From CAZFLD01 sp964519835 (GTDB lineage Bacteria > Spirochaetota > Spirochaetia > DSM-27196 > CAZFLD01): a stretch of DNA of 64,000 nucleotides. The first letter of the stretch is position 1; every line of letters begins with the position of its first letter. This document shows positions 32,891 through 42,255 of the stretch, piece after piece. Under the pieces are notes generated by a model. It did not search any database. It was not told the DNA's origin and was given only the letters and a program-made list of their open reading frames with translations. The stretch spans positions 1-64,000 of the forward strand of contig CAZFLD010000015.1 of NCBI GenBank assembly GCA_964519835.1. The letters run 5' to 3'. The translations under genes and the position numbers were made by a program.

Positions 32891-34894
32891 CTATGCCGTA
32901 CCCCTCACCCCGTCTATTGCCCCGGGCCGTTTGGGGGATCTCGGCTCGCGGGCCGCCGGGTCCTTCCGGGAGAGATGGATCATCAAAACGGCGATGTCCC
33001 CCTGTCGCACGCCGGAAATCCGCGACGCCTGCCCAAGGGTTCGTGGCCGAATGGAGGCGAGTTTTTCGCGGGCCTCGTTCGAGATGCCGGTCAACTTCGA
33101 GTAGTCGAGCTCCTCCGGGATCCGCTGCGCGTCGAGTTTCCGATTACGCCCAACCTGTCGCTCTTGCCGCGCGATGTAGCCTGCGTACTTCACGTCGCTT
33201 TCGATGAGTCCGATCCACTCGGAGGGCATGTCCTCGGCGAGGCCCCTCTCGTACAAGCGCAGGTGCTCGATCCGCACGGAGGGAGTGCGGAGAAGCTCCT
33301 CGAGGGTTCGGCCCTCCACTCCGGGGTTCCGCGCCTCGGCCCCTGATACGCGACGACGTCGCAAGAGCTCCTTGACCGCCTCGATCCGCCGCGCCTTCTC
33401 CTCGAAGCGGGCAAGACGAGCATCATCATGGAGGCCAACCGCCCGGCCGTAACTAAAAAGGCGGCGGTCCGCCGTGTCCTGGCGCAGGCTCAAACGGTGC
33501 TCGGCGCGCGATGTGAACATCCGATACGGCTCCGCGGTCCCCAGCGTCACCAGGTCGTCGATCAGGACGCCGATGTACGCTTCCTCGCGACCGAGGACGA
33601 TCGGTTCCTCCCCGCTCAGGCACAGACCGGCGTTGATGCCGGCAACAAGCCCCTGCCCCGCGGCCTCCTCGTAGCCGGACGTCCCGTTTGTCTGTCCGGC
33701 GACAAAAAGCCCCCGGAGCCCCTTGGCCTCCAGGCTCGGCTTGAGGCCGCGCGGATCGATGTAGTCGTATTCCACGGCGTAGCCCGGCCGCATGATGTGC
33801 ACGTTCTCGAGGCCGCAAATTGTTTTGAGGAATGCCTCCTGCACCTCTTCGGGCAAGGAGCTCGATACTCCGTTGAGATACATTTCCTCGCTGTCGAGCC
33901 CCTCGGGCTCCACAAACACCTGGTGGCGAGTGCGGTCGGGGAACTTGACCACCTTGTCTTCGATGCTCGGGCAGTACCGTGGACCCTGGCCAACGATTTG
34001 GCCCGCGTAGAGCGGCGACCGGTTGAGGTTGGCTTCGATCACGCGATGGGTATCGTTATTGGTGTAGGTGACGTAGCACGGGCGGTCCGGGCGCCCGGCG
34101 CCCTCGTGCGTAGGGCCGGCCGCCAAACCGCTTGCACCCGCCGCCGGGCCGGCATGGTCCGCCGAAGGGCCGGCACCGTCCGTCCGACGTTCCGGAAAAA
34201 ACGAAAACAACGCCCCGGGCACTTCGCCGTGCTGACGCCGCATTGCGTCGAGGTTCAGCGAGGACCGTGCGACGCGAGCCGGCGTCCCCGTCTTGAGGCG
34301 ACCGATGGTAAAACCAACACGTCGGAACGCGGCCTCCAGTCCGGTCGCCGCCGGTTCCGCCAATCTTCCGCCTTTGATAGTGTACTCGCCGATAAAAATC
34401 CGCGCGTTTAGAAAGGTCCCCGTCGTGACCACCACGGCCCGCGCGCCGATCCGGCGCCCACGCTCGGTCACAACTCCCTCGATTCGCGCACCATCGGCGG
34501 AAACAATCACGTCGCAGACCGTGTCCTGGATGAGGTGCAGTCCACGCGTTGACTCGACAATCGCCTTGGCCGCCGCCTGGTATGCGTACTTGTCCGCCTG
34601 GGCACGCGGCGCCTGAACCGCCGGGCCCCTGCCGGCGTTGAGCGTGCGGTATTGAATCCGCGTGGCGTCTATCAGCCGCGCCATCTCGCCGCCGAGTGCG
34701 TCGATCTCACGGACCATGTGCCCCTTGGCCAATCCACCAACCGCGGGATTACACGACATCTTGCCGATTGTATCGAGGTTCATTGTGACAATCGCCGTGC
34801 TGTTGCCCGTGCGGGCAAGGGCGAGGGCCGCTTCTATGCCGGCGTGGCCCGCACCGACGACCAGCGCGTCAAAATCCCCGGATCGTACGGACAC
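32891..34894 (-). CDS. mnmG: tRNA uridine-34 carboxymethylaminomethyl-modification enzyme MnmG (GidA)
   Basis: The 667-residue FAD protein has the dinucleotide site VVGAGHAGIEAALALAR, signature motifs MSCNPAVGGLAKGHMVREIDALGG and GPRYCPSIEDKVVKFPDR, and GQTNGTSGYEEAAGQGLVAG near the FAD domain end, then the C-terminal helical domain. With MnmE it modifies U34 of tRNAs. A Gly/Ala/Pro-rich insert of about 35 residues (about 233-270) is unusual. Start GTG/ATG at 34894 is 5 bp after the protease gene end; co-transcription with rsmG is likely. Confidence 0.96.
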   Translation of the reverse strand: MSVRSGDFDALVVGAGHAGIEAALALARTGNSTAIVTMNLDTIGKMSCNPAVGGLAKGHMVREIDALGGEMARLIDATRIQYRTLNAGRGPAVQAPRAQADKYAYQAAAKAIVESTRGLHLIQDTVCDVIVSADGARIEGVVTERGRRIGARAVVVTTGTFLNARIFIGEYTIKGGRLAEPAATGLEAAFRRVGFTIGRLKTGTPARVARSSLNLDAMRRQHGEVPGALFSFFPERRTDGAGPSADHAGPAAGASGLAAGPTHEGAGRPDRPCYVTYTNNDTHRVIEANLNRSPLYAGQIVGQGPRYCPSIEDKVVKFPDRTRHQVFVEPEGLDSEEMYLNGVSSSLPEEVQEAFLKTICGLENVHIMRPGYAVEYDYIDPRGLKPSLEAKGLRGLFVAGQTNGTSGYEEAAGQGLVAGINAGLCLSGEEPIVLGREEAYIGVLIDDLVTLGTAEPYRMFTSRAEHRLSLRQDTADRRLFSYGRAVGLHDDARLARFEEKARRIEAVKELLRRRRVSGAEARNPGVEGRTLEELLRTPSVRIEHLRLYERGLAEDMPSEWIGLIESDVKYAGYIARQERQVGRNRKLDAQRIPEELDYSKLTGISNEAREKLASIRPRTLGQASRISGVRQGDIAVLMIHLSRKDPAAREPRSPKRPGAIDGVRGTA

Positions 34895-34899
34895 GGCGG

Positions 34900-36432
34900 C
34901 TACTCGGGTGTGCCTGCCGGACGGGCGGAGGGAGGATCACGGACAATGCCGTATAGTTCAAACCAGGAAGCCGGGACCAGATCCACGGGATGGACAAAAC
35001 CAAGCCGGCCGGCCTCGCGACCCACGATCTGCGTGGGTAGCCCTACAAGGCGCCACTCCGTGTCCACGGCGGCGCCGCCGGAGTTGCCCTCGTTAATCTC
35101 GCCGTCGGTCTTGATGATGGTACCGGCATCGGTTGCCTGATACCCGCTTACGATGCCGCGTGTGTAGGTCACCGATACACGTGAACCGGTCCCGCCTATG
35201 CCCGGGTATCCGATAAACCCGAGGTCTGATCCGATGGGTGGAAGACCGTCCGCGGCGACCTCGAAATGAGGAAATCGGTAATCGGAAGGAATCGGTTGCC
35301 CGTACATCCCGTTTGTAATCTCGAGGAGCGCGAGGTCGCGTTCCGCGTCGTACTCCACCACCCGGGCCAAAAACAGCTCGCTGGGCGGGAGAGTGTTGTC
35401 GAGGCTGAGCGAAACCACCAAAGCCTCGTCGGCCATGCCTGACGGACCGCGAACCACATGCCAGTTTGTGAGAATGTACCCGTCCGAGCTTATGAAGCAT
35501 CCCGACCCGCCGCCGGCCGCCCCGACTATCTCCACCGTGGACAAAAGCGCCCGCTCCAGCGCCGACCGGGGCACGGGCAAGTCGGGCAGATCAAGCAGGA
35601 ACGAGGGCGGCGCCAGGGAGGCGCTGTAGGCAATGCCAAACGGTGTTCGTTCGTTGGACGCGATTTGGTCGATGACGGTAACGTAGTACGTGCCGCTGCG
35701 CAAATACCGCCTGCCCGCTTCCTCGGCGGAAACAACAATCCGTTCCCGCGACAGGAGACTCTGGGCGCTGTAGTCTGCCTCCCACGGAGTAACAACCGGA
35801 CGGCCGTAGTTCACAAACAGGTCCAGATCGGCAGTGGTATCAAAAAGGTCCACTCGAAACGCCGGCGTCTGCTCCGGAACCTCCACCTCGTAGGTGTTTA
35901 GCATGCCGGTTTCCGGCGACAGAGCAAAGTTGTAGGCCAATCCCTCGATCAGGGGCCCCTCGCTCTTCGGCCGAATCAGCTCCATCCGAAGCCGATAGGG
36001 AATCTCGTAGATCGGTAACCCGCCGACAATCGGCTCCTTTGGCAGTTGATACAGAATCTCTACCGTGTAGGTGCCCGCCTCCAGAGACGGCTCGGTGAGT
36101 CTTGTCAGGTATATCGACTCGTTGTAGTCCTCGGACTCGCTATAAAAGAAAACCTCGCCGCGAGTATCGGTGATGTAGATGTCCAGATCTGCCGGGGACT
36201 CCTCGAGAGCGATCCTGATTCCAAAGGCGTCGTGAGGAACTTCAATCCGGTAGCTTTGTCGCGCAATGCCGGCAAGATCAAGGCTATCCGAGACCACTCG
36301 GCCGGGAACAAGGTCAAACGGTGCCTTGTCCCATGAGCCGGCGCCGTTCTGAGCAAAAAGAGGAGCTCCGAGAACCAAGAACGCGAGTAGCGAAATATGT
36401 AGAAAAAATTCCTTGAAGCGAGTAGGCAGCAT
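34900..36432 (-). CDS. Secreted trypsin-like serine protease with N-terminal PPC-type domains
   Basis: I choose the ATG at 36432 because it starts a good signal peptide (LLAFLVLGAPLFAQ); another ATG 48 bp upstream is possible. The mature protein has two beta-rich PPC-like domains (about residues 35-150 and 160-275: DLDIYITD and DLDLFVNYG), then a chymotrypsin-fold domain (about 300-500) with catalytic His in LTNWHVV, Asp in ERDLALLEI and Ser in INEGNSGGAAV. All three catalytic residues are present. No PDZ domain follows. It probably acts in the periplasm or outside the cell. Confidence 0.88.
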   Translation of the reverse strand: MLPTRFKEFFLHISLLAFLVLGAPLFAQNGAGSWDKAPFDLVPGRVVSDSLDLAGIARQSYRIEVPHDAFGIRIALEESPADLDIYITDTRGEVFFYSESEDYNESIYLTRLTEPSLEAGTYTVEILYQLPKEPIVGGLPIYEIPYRLRMELIRPKSEGPLIEGLAYNFALSPETGMLNTYEVEVPEQTPAFRVDLFDTTADLDLFVNYGRPVVTPWEADYSAQSLLSRERIVVSAEEAGRRYLRSGTYYVTVIDQIASNERTPFGIAYSASLAPPSFLLDLPDLPVPRSALERALLSTVEIVGAAGGGSGCFISSDGYILTNWHVVRGPSGMADEALVVSLSLDNTLPPSELFLARVVEYDAERDLALLEITNGMYGQPIPSDYRFPHFEVAADGLPPIGSDLGFIGYPGIGGTGSRVSVTYTRGIVSGYQATDAGTIIKTDGEINEGNSGGAAVDTEWRLVGLPTQIVGREAGRLGFVHPVDLVPASWFELYGIVRDPPSARPAGTPE

Positions 36433-36553
36433 GGCTTGCGGGGCTGAAGGGTAGCACGTTGCCTTGCAAGAATTCAACATATTGACGATTATGCATTTGC
36501 GTCGGCCGGCGCCTACACTCGGCCGGAGAATACCACCACCTTAGGAGACTGTT

Positions 36554-37006
36554 TTGCCCGTTGAACGGACCTTTGCCATGCTAAAACCCGGTGTTTTGCA
36601 CCGGAGAATCGTCGGAGACGTTGTCACTCGAATTGAACAAAAGGGACTGTCCCTCGTTGCCCTCAAGATGATCCAGATCCCCACGGCGCTTTGCCAAGAG
36701 CACTATGCCGAACACAAAGGCAAACCCTTCTACGAGTCACTCGTTGAGTACATGACCTCCGGGCCGGTGGTGGCCATGGTTATCGAAGGAGAGTCGGCAA
36801 TCTCACTCCTGCGGACGGTATGCGGCGCCACCAAGCCCGCCGACGCCCTTCCGGGAACCATTCGCGGTGACTACTGCACCGTAACCCAGATGAACGTCAT
36901 CCACGCTTCCGACTCGAAAGAGAGCGCGGAACGGGAGATCGGTCTTTTTTTTAACAACAACGAGATTCACCCATGGGAGGACGGAAATGCCCGATGGATC
37001 AGCTGA
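36554..37006 (+). CDS. ndk: Nucleoside diphosphate kinase
   Basis: The start is a TTG at 36554 with AGGAG (36543-36547) in proper spacing. The 150-residue protein has the N-terminal ERTFAMLKPGVL, the TSGPVVAMVIEG strand and the active-site histidine in NVIHASDS. It equilibrates NTP and NDP pools via a phosphohistidine. Its 3' end overlaps pepF by 20 bp. Confidence 0.97.
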   Translation: MPVERTFAMLKPGVLHRRIVGDVVTRIEQKGLSLVALKMIQIPTALCQEHYAEHKGKPFYESLVEYMTSGPVVAMVIEGESAISLLRTVCGATKPADALPGTIRGDYCTVTQMNVIHASDSKESAEREIGLFFNNNEIHPWEDGNARWIS

Positions 37007-38771
37007 GGGAGGCGTCCCACGCTGGGATTTGACGCCGATTTACGAGAACTTCGACGCGAAGAACTACGTCGACGACAAGAACGAGCTCAAAGAGCTTGCC
37101 GGCCGGTTGCAGACCGCGGCGGCGGACGGCGTCATGCGGCAGAGCGACCCGGACGGCTGGCTTACAAAGGTTATCCGCCTAGCAAATCGTGCCATGGATT
37201 TGGGAGAGAACCTCGGCTCGTATTGCTACGCACGGTACTCGACGGAAACGACAAATCAGCGGGCCGTCAACGAGCTCGGGAAGATCGAGGAGCTTTTTGT
37301 GCCGCTGACCTCGGCTCAGGTCGAGATCAACAACGGCCTCGCCGAGATTGGCAAAGAAAAGCTCGACGAACTGGTCAAGTCGCCGGACCTCGCACCGTAC
37401 AAGTTTTACATCGAAGAGAGCTTGGAGTTTCAAAAACACCAGATGACCGCGGCCGAGGAAAACCTTGCCGCCGACTTATCTCGTTCCGGAGCGGACGCCT
37501 GGGGAAGACTCCAAGAGACAATCTCTTCCACTTTGAGCACCGAGTGGGAGCCGGGAGTGTCCAAAACCGTGGTCCAACTTCGTGCGATGGCTTTTGATCC
37601 CTCACGGGACGTTCGCAAGAGGGCGTACGAAAAAGAGTTGGCATTGTGGAAATCCGTGGAAATTCCGATCGCGGCGGCGCTGAACGGGGTGAAGGGCACC
37701 AGTGTCACGCTTGCCAAGCGCCGCGGATTTAGGCCCGGCGTCGACAAGGCGGTGATGCAGTCGCGTATCAACGACCAGACATTGGAATCACTGCTCACGG
37801 CGATGGAGGAGTCGCTCCCCACCTTTCGCCGCTACCTGAAGGCCAAGGCAAAGATGCTCGGCGTCAACAAGGCTGCTTTTTACGACCTGTTTGCGCCTGT
37901 AGGGAGCGGGGAGGCACGCTGGAGTTTTCAAGAGGGTGCCGATTTTATCATCAGACACTTTACGGAGTTCAGCGACGATTTAGGTGACTTAGCTAAGCGC
38001 GCCTTTGGCGAGAACTGGATTGACGCCGAGCCGCGGGAGGGCAAGGTAGGCGGTGCCTACTGCACGGGTATGCCGATTGCCAAGGTGTCCCGGATCCTCG
38101 CCAACTTCGACGGCTCCTTCGACGCGGTCTCCACGCTTGCCCACGAGCTTGGTCACGCCTACCACGGGGAGGTGCTCAAAGACGAGCCGGCCCTCCGCGG
38201 AGAGTACCCCATGACCCTCGCCGAAACCGCAAGCATCTTCTGCCAGACCGTTATTTTCAACAAGGCGTTGGAGACAACCCCGGACGCCGACAAGCCGGCC
38301 GTGATCGAGGGCTTTGTCCAGGACGCCTGCCAGGTCATCGTCGACATTCTATCCCGGTACAAGTTCGAGACCGCCGTGTTTGAGCGCCGCGAAGACGGAG
38401 AGCTGTCGCCGGCGGAGTTTTCGTCGCTTATGATCGACGCCCAAAAGGCGACCTACGGTGACGGTTTGGATCCTGATGCGCTTCATCAGTACATGTGGGC
38501 GGTAAAGGGGCACTACTATCGCTCCGGCCTCGACTTTTACAACTTTCCGTACGCCTTTGGCCTCCTTTTCGGCGTGGCCCTCTACGCACAGTACGAAGCA
38601 CAGCCGGAGGGATTTCCGCAGCGGTACCGACGCCTGCTCGCGCTGACCGGCAGCGCAAACGCCATGGACGTCTGTGGCGAAGCCGGCTTTAACATTCAGA
38701 CTCCGGAGTTCTGGCGCGGCGGCATCGACGTTGTGAAGCGGTACGTCGACCAGTTCGAGGCACTCGCCTAA
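36987..38771 (+). CDS. pepF: Oligoendopeptidase F (M3 family)
   Basis: The ATG at 36987, with GGGAGG upstream, gives 594 residues. The zinc site HELGHAYH (about residue 384) with the downstream glutamate in EYPMTLAETASIF identifies the M3 family; the GAYCTGMP segment before it is typical of the PepF branch. It cuts oligopeptides of about 5-20 residues in the cytoplasm, a natural partner of the two Opp importers in this window. It ends just before the repeat and gap. Confidence 0.95.
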   Translation: MPDGSAEGGVPRWDLTPIYENFDAKNYVDDKNELKELAGRLQTAAADGVMRQSDPDGWLTKVIRLANRAMDLGENLGSYCYARYSTETTNQRAVNELGKIEELFVPLTSAQVEINNGLAEIGKEKLDELVKSPDLAPYKFYIEESLEFQKHQMTAAEENLAADLSRSGADAWGRLQETISSTLSTEWEPGVSKTVVQLRAMAFDPSRDVRKRAYEKELALWKSVEIPIAAALNGVKGTSVTLAKRRGFRPGVDKAVMQSRINDQTLESLLTAMEESLPTFRRYLKAKAKMLGVNKAAFYDLFAPVGSGEARWSFQEGADFIIRHFTEFSDDLGDLAKRAFGENWIDAEPREGKVGGAYCTGMPIAKVSRILANFDGSFDAVSTLAHELGHAYHGEVLKDEPALRGEYPMTLAETASIFCQTVIFNKALETTPDADKPAVIEGFVQDACQVIVDILSRYKFETAVFERREDGELSPAEFSSLMIDAQKATYGDGLDPDALHQYMWAVKGHYYRSGLDFYNFPYAFGLLFGVALYAQYEAQPEGFPQRYRRLLALTGSANAMDVCGEAGFNIQTPEFWRGGIDVVKRYVDQFEALA

Positions 38772-38790
38772 GCTTTAGCAGTTATGAGTG

Positions 38791-38969
38791 GCCAAAATGA
38801 TACGCCAAAATGATACGCCAAAATGATACGNNNNNNNNNNNNNNNNNNNNNNNNNNNNNNNNNNNNNNNNNNNNNNNNNNNNNNNNNNNNNNNNNNNNNN
38901 NNNNNNNNNNNNNNNNNNNNNNNNNNNNNNGCCAAAATGATACGCCAAAATGATACGCCAAAATGATAC
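38791..38969. repeat. 13-bp tandem repeat interrupted by assembly gap
   Basis: The unit GCCAAAATGATAC occurs three times before the gap (38791-38829) and three times after it (38931-38969), all copies identical. The array almost certainly continues through the N stretch, and the true copy number is unknown. Because 13 is not a multiple of three, every plus-strand frame meets TGA within three units, while the minus strand has no stops in any frame. Confidence 0.9.
38831..38930. other. Scaffold gap of 100 N
   Basis: Exactly 100 undetermined bases lie inside a tandem array. A round 100 usually denotes a gap of unknown length, so nothing can be said about content or true distance between pepF and the GGDEF gene. 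Confidence 0.97.
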
Positions 38970-40008
38970 GGAAGAGGTCGTAAAGCTCTCGTACTTCGCC
39001 GACATCGGGAAGGCCATCGCGTCGGCACCAAATCTCACCGAGACCATTCGGGCAATCATGGGCAAGATCGGGGAGATCTTTGCCCCGACGTACTGGTCGA
39101 TCCTGCTCCGGGATCTCAAAACCGGTGAGCTCGAATTCAGCATGGTCGTGGGAAGCGGCGTCGAGGACCTCAAAGGTGTAAGGCTTCCCCGCGGAACGGG
39201 AATCGCGGGATGGATTGCCGAGAACGGCCGGCCGTTGATCATCGAAGACGTTCGCCGGGACCCTCGATTCGAGTCGACTATCGACGAACAAACAGAGTTC
39301 ACAACAAAATCGATCATCGGTGTTCCGCTCAAGACTCAAAAGCGTGTCTTCGGGGTGATCGAGCTTATCAATGCCCTCGAAAAGGCGCCGTTTACCGCCT
39401 ACGACCTGAAAATCCTCTCGACCATCGGTGATTTTGCCGCCATTGCCATAGAGAAGGTCTATTACCTTACCGCCTTTCGTCGAATGGCCGGCACCGACGC
39501 GTTGACCGGCGTCTACAACAGGAGGAGCTTCGACAGCTTTTTTGAGCGCGAGCTCGAAAAGACACGTCGCAAATCCACCGTCATGTCTCTTCTTATGGTG
39601 GATATAGACGATTTCAAAGAGATCAACGATCGCTACGGTCACGAGGCGGGCGACCGTGCGTTGATTCGCGTCGCGGAAACACTCAAGAACAACACACGCA
39701 AGGTGGACTACGTGTGTCGATACGGCGGCGACGAGTTTGTGGTGCTTATGCCGGATACAACCAGGGACGCGGCGGAGCGAATCCGGGACCGGATTCTGGA
39801 TCGTATCCAAGCCGACAACGCGGGCCTCGAGGTACCGCTCTCCATAAGCGTGGGGCTCCAGGACTCCGCGGAGACGGACCTGACCGATTTGCTGTCCTCG
39901 GCGGACCGCGCCATGTATCGCGACAAAGCCAAAAAACCGACTCAGCCGCTATCGGATATCGGTTCCGGAATCGGAGCACTGTTGGACGAGGAGTCGGGCA
40001 GCACATAG
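38950..40008 (+). CDS. GAF-domain diguanylate cyclase
   Basis: The only in-frame start after the last stop is the ATG at 38950 inside the repeat (MIRQNDTEEVVKLS), giving 352 residues; no Shine-Dalgarno is visible. A GAF domain (about 10-160) is followed by a GGDEF domain (about 170-335) with the intact active site RYGGDEFVVL and an inhibitory RxxD site (RKVD) five residues before it. It should make cyclic di-GMP from GTP with product inhibition, under control of a ligand bound by GAF. It precedes the cyclase gene by 11 bp. Confidence 0.9.
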   Translation: MIRQNDTEEVVKLSYFADIGKAIASAPNLTETIRAIMGKIGEIFAPTYWSILLRDLKTGELEFSMVVGSGVEDLKGVRLPRGTGIAGWIAENGRPLIIEDVRRDPRFESTIDEQTEFTTKSIIGVPLKTQKRVFGVIELINALEKAPFTAYDLKILSTIGDFAAIAIEKVYYLTAFRRMAGTDALTGVYNRRSFDSFFERELEKTRRKSTVMSLLMVDIDDFKEINDRYGHEAGDRALIRVAETLKNNTRKVDYVCRYGGDEFVVLMPDTTRDAAERIRDRILDRIQADNAGLEVPLSISVGLQDSAETDLTDLLSSADRAMYRDKAKKPTQPLSDIGSGIGALLDEESGST

Positions 40009-40019
40009 GAGGGGGGCCT

Positions 40020-42221
40020 ATGGCAAAATCGCGCCGCAAGGTTCGGCTGAGGCGAGCATTGTTCCTTGTGAGCACAATCGTGGTTCTGAGCGGCCTCGGT
40101 GTCTTGGCGGTGGAAAACGACGTTCTAGGCTTTCTCGAGTATCCCCTCGAGGACCTCCGCTTTCGAAGCTTCAACCCGGGACTCGATCCTTCTTCGGACG
40201 TGGTGTTTATCGACGTTGACGAGACCTCCCTCGAGTCACTCTCACCGGAGGTGGGCACCTGGCCATGGCCACGCGGCACCGTCGTCGCCGACCACCTACT
40301 CTCCTACGTGATGCAGGGCGGTCCCTCGGTCTTTTTGTTTGATGTTCTCTACGGCGAGTACTCGCCAAAGACACCCGGCGTCGACATACCGGAAGAGGAC
40401 TGGATCCTCTTCGAGACGAGCCTGGCCTATCCAGAACTAAGCCACGCCGTTCTATTCACCAAAAGTCTCCAGGAAGAGACCGACGCCTTGCCCGATTCCG
40501 CCTCCCTCAGCTTCGCGGTCTCGGTCGACGTCGACTCCCAGGCCGTCGACTTCCCCTCCTACAACGACTTTGTGTTCCCCTTTGATCCCCTCGGCGAGTT
40601 TGCAAACCTGCTCCACGCGGTCAACTACCAAGAAGACGCCGACGGTGTCTCCCGAACGATGCCGCTCCTCACGGAGTATAACGGCGAGTATTACCCGGCC
40701 CTCACCCTCCGCGCCCTCGAGCAACACTTCGGCCTTTCGAGGTACCGAGTCACTGAGCGGCATATCGAGCTCTACCGGGGCGAAGAGTTGGTTCGCTCGG
40801 TGCCGGTGGATAACAAGGGCGACCTGTCGATCGCCTTCTACGAAGACTACAACAAGTTCGAGACGGTTCCAGCGGACGTTGTGATTGCCTCGAGCTTAAA
40901 CGTTCGCGACGGCTTTGATCCGCTTATCTCGCCGGAGGAATTCGCGGGAAAGATTGTTGTCTTCGGCGGCTCGGCTACCGGTCTTCGAGACATCAAAGTC
41001 ACGCCCATGGGGAGCAACGTAGCCGGCCCCTACCTCCACCTAAACGCCGTCAGCAACATACTCGGAGAACAATACCTCACTCGCCCTTCGAATGTCATTT
41101 CGATGTTGATTACCGCGGGCTTGGTCGTGGCGGTGGCGGTCGTGACGATCCTGATGCAGGGACGCTTTTTTCGGTTTTTGATCGGCGCCGTGCTTGTGGT
41201 AGCGTGGTTCGTTTTTTCGCTTCTTGTGTTTGAGAGCGCACAGATCATGGTTGAGGCCGCGCCGCCCCTCTTGGCTTCAGCAATCGCCTATCTGGCCGGG
41301 CTTGTTTTTGTCGGGCTCACCGAGGCGCGCGAGCGCTTCAAGATCGCAGGTGCCATGGGCAAGTACCTCGCGCCGGACGTTATGACCGAAGTTCTGGAAA
41401 ATTACGACGAGCTTGTTGGTGAGGTCGGTGAGGAGCGCGAGATCGCCATTCTGTTTTCCGACATCCGCGGCTTCACGTCAATTTCCGAGCAGTTTCCCGC
41501 GGAAACGGTTGTAAACATTCTCAATCGGTATCTCTCTCGCATGATCGATGTCGTGTTTGCCAACAGCGGCACGCTGGACAAGATGATCGGCGACGCAGTG
41601 ATGGCATTTTGGGGAGCACCAAACCCGACGGAGAAAAAGGACTACTTGGCGGTAAAGACGGCCCTGGAGATGCAATCCGCCCTCGACGCGGTTAATGCCG
41701 AGCTTGCCTCGGACGGGCTTCCCGGCCTCAAGATCGGCATCGGCGTAAACACGGGACCGATGATTATCGGCAACATCGGCTCGGAGCGGCGGCTGGACTA
41801 CACCGCCATCGGCGACAACGTAAATCTCGGCTCGCGGATCGAGGGACTCACCAAGTACTACAAGAGCCCCGTTCTCGTGAGCGAAACCACCTTCGAGCAC
41901 ACCAAGCCTGAGTTTCGGTATTTGTTTGTAGACACGGTGGCAGTAAAGGGGAAGGCTACGGGCATCAAGATATATCGGCCTCTGGCGGAGCAGAACGGTC
42001 GGCTCTCCGCGGACCTCGCCGCCGACGCCGGCATATTCGAGGAGGCGGTGACGCTATATGCGGCCGCCGACTTCGACGCCGCGGACAAGCGTTTTTCGGA
42101 AATCGACAAGGACTCCGGGCTGGCCGGCCTCGCGCAGCTCTATCACGAACGGTGCACCGTGTTGGCCAAGAATCCCCCGGGCAAAGACTGGGACGGGATA
42201 TGGCGAATGCTTGAAAAGTAG
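40020..42221 (+). CDS. CHASE2-domain adenylate/guanylate cyclase
   Basis: The ATG at 40020 with AGGAGGGGGG gives 733 residues. There is a TM helix (about 13-32), an extracytoplasmic CHASE2 sensor (about 35-345, including DVVFIDVDETSLESLS and WPWPRG), three TM helices (about 360-440) and a class III cyclase domain (about 475-655) with the metal-binding Asp in LFSDIRGFTSISE, then DKMIGDAVMAFWG and RLDYTAIGDNVNLGSRIEG. The spacing and Asp/Lys context favour ATP, but guanylate activity is not excluded. A helical tail of about 70 residues follows. It senses an unknown external signal. Confidence 0.92.
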   Translation: MAKSRRKVRLRRALFLVSTIVVLSGLGVLAVENDVLGFLEYPLEDLRFRSFNPGLDPSSDVVFIDVDETSLESLSPEVGTWPWPRGTVVADHLLSYVMQGGPSVFLFDVLYGEYSPKTPGVDIPEEDWILFETSLAYPELSHAVLFTKSLQEETDALPDSASLSFAVSVDVDSQAVDFPSYNDFVFPFDPLGEFANLLHAVNYQEDADGVSRTMPLLTEYNGEYYPALTLRALEQHFGLSRYRVTERHIELYRGEELVRSVPVDNKGDLSIAFYEDYNKFETVPADVVIASSLNVRDGFDPLISPEEFAGKIVVFGGSATGLRDIKVTPMGSNVAGPYLHLNAVSNILGEQYLTRPSNVISMLITAGLVVAVAVVTILMQGRFFRFLIGAVLVVAWFVFSLLVFESAQIMVEAAPPLLASAIAYLAGLVFVGLTEARERFKIAGAMGKYLAPDVMTEVLENYDELVGEVGEEREIAILFSDIRGFTSISEQFPAETVVNILNRYLSRMIDVVFANSGTLDKMIGDAVMAFWGAPNPTEKKDYLAVKTALEMQSALDAVNAELASDGLPGLKIGIGVNTGPMIIGNIGSERRLDYTAIGDNVNLGSRIEGLTKYYKSPVLVSETTFEHTKPEFRYLFVDTVAVKGKATGIKIYRPLAEQNGRLSADLAADAGIFEEAVTLYAAADFDAADKRFSEIDKDSGLAGLAQLYHERCTVLAKNPPGKDWDGIWRMLEK

Positions 42222-42255
42222 CCGCCACGGGACTACGGTCATATGGGAGTTACGG

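Noticed and set aside
38791..38969. Tandem repeat considered as a CRISPR array
   Set aside because: Units are 13 bp, directly contiguous and without spacers, and no cas genes are near.
38768..39031. Minus-strand open frames crossing the 13-bp repeat and the N gap
   Set aside because: They exist because the repeat unit has no stop codon on that strand and N is read as unknown. The repeated peptide is an artefact.
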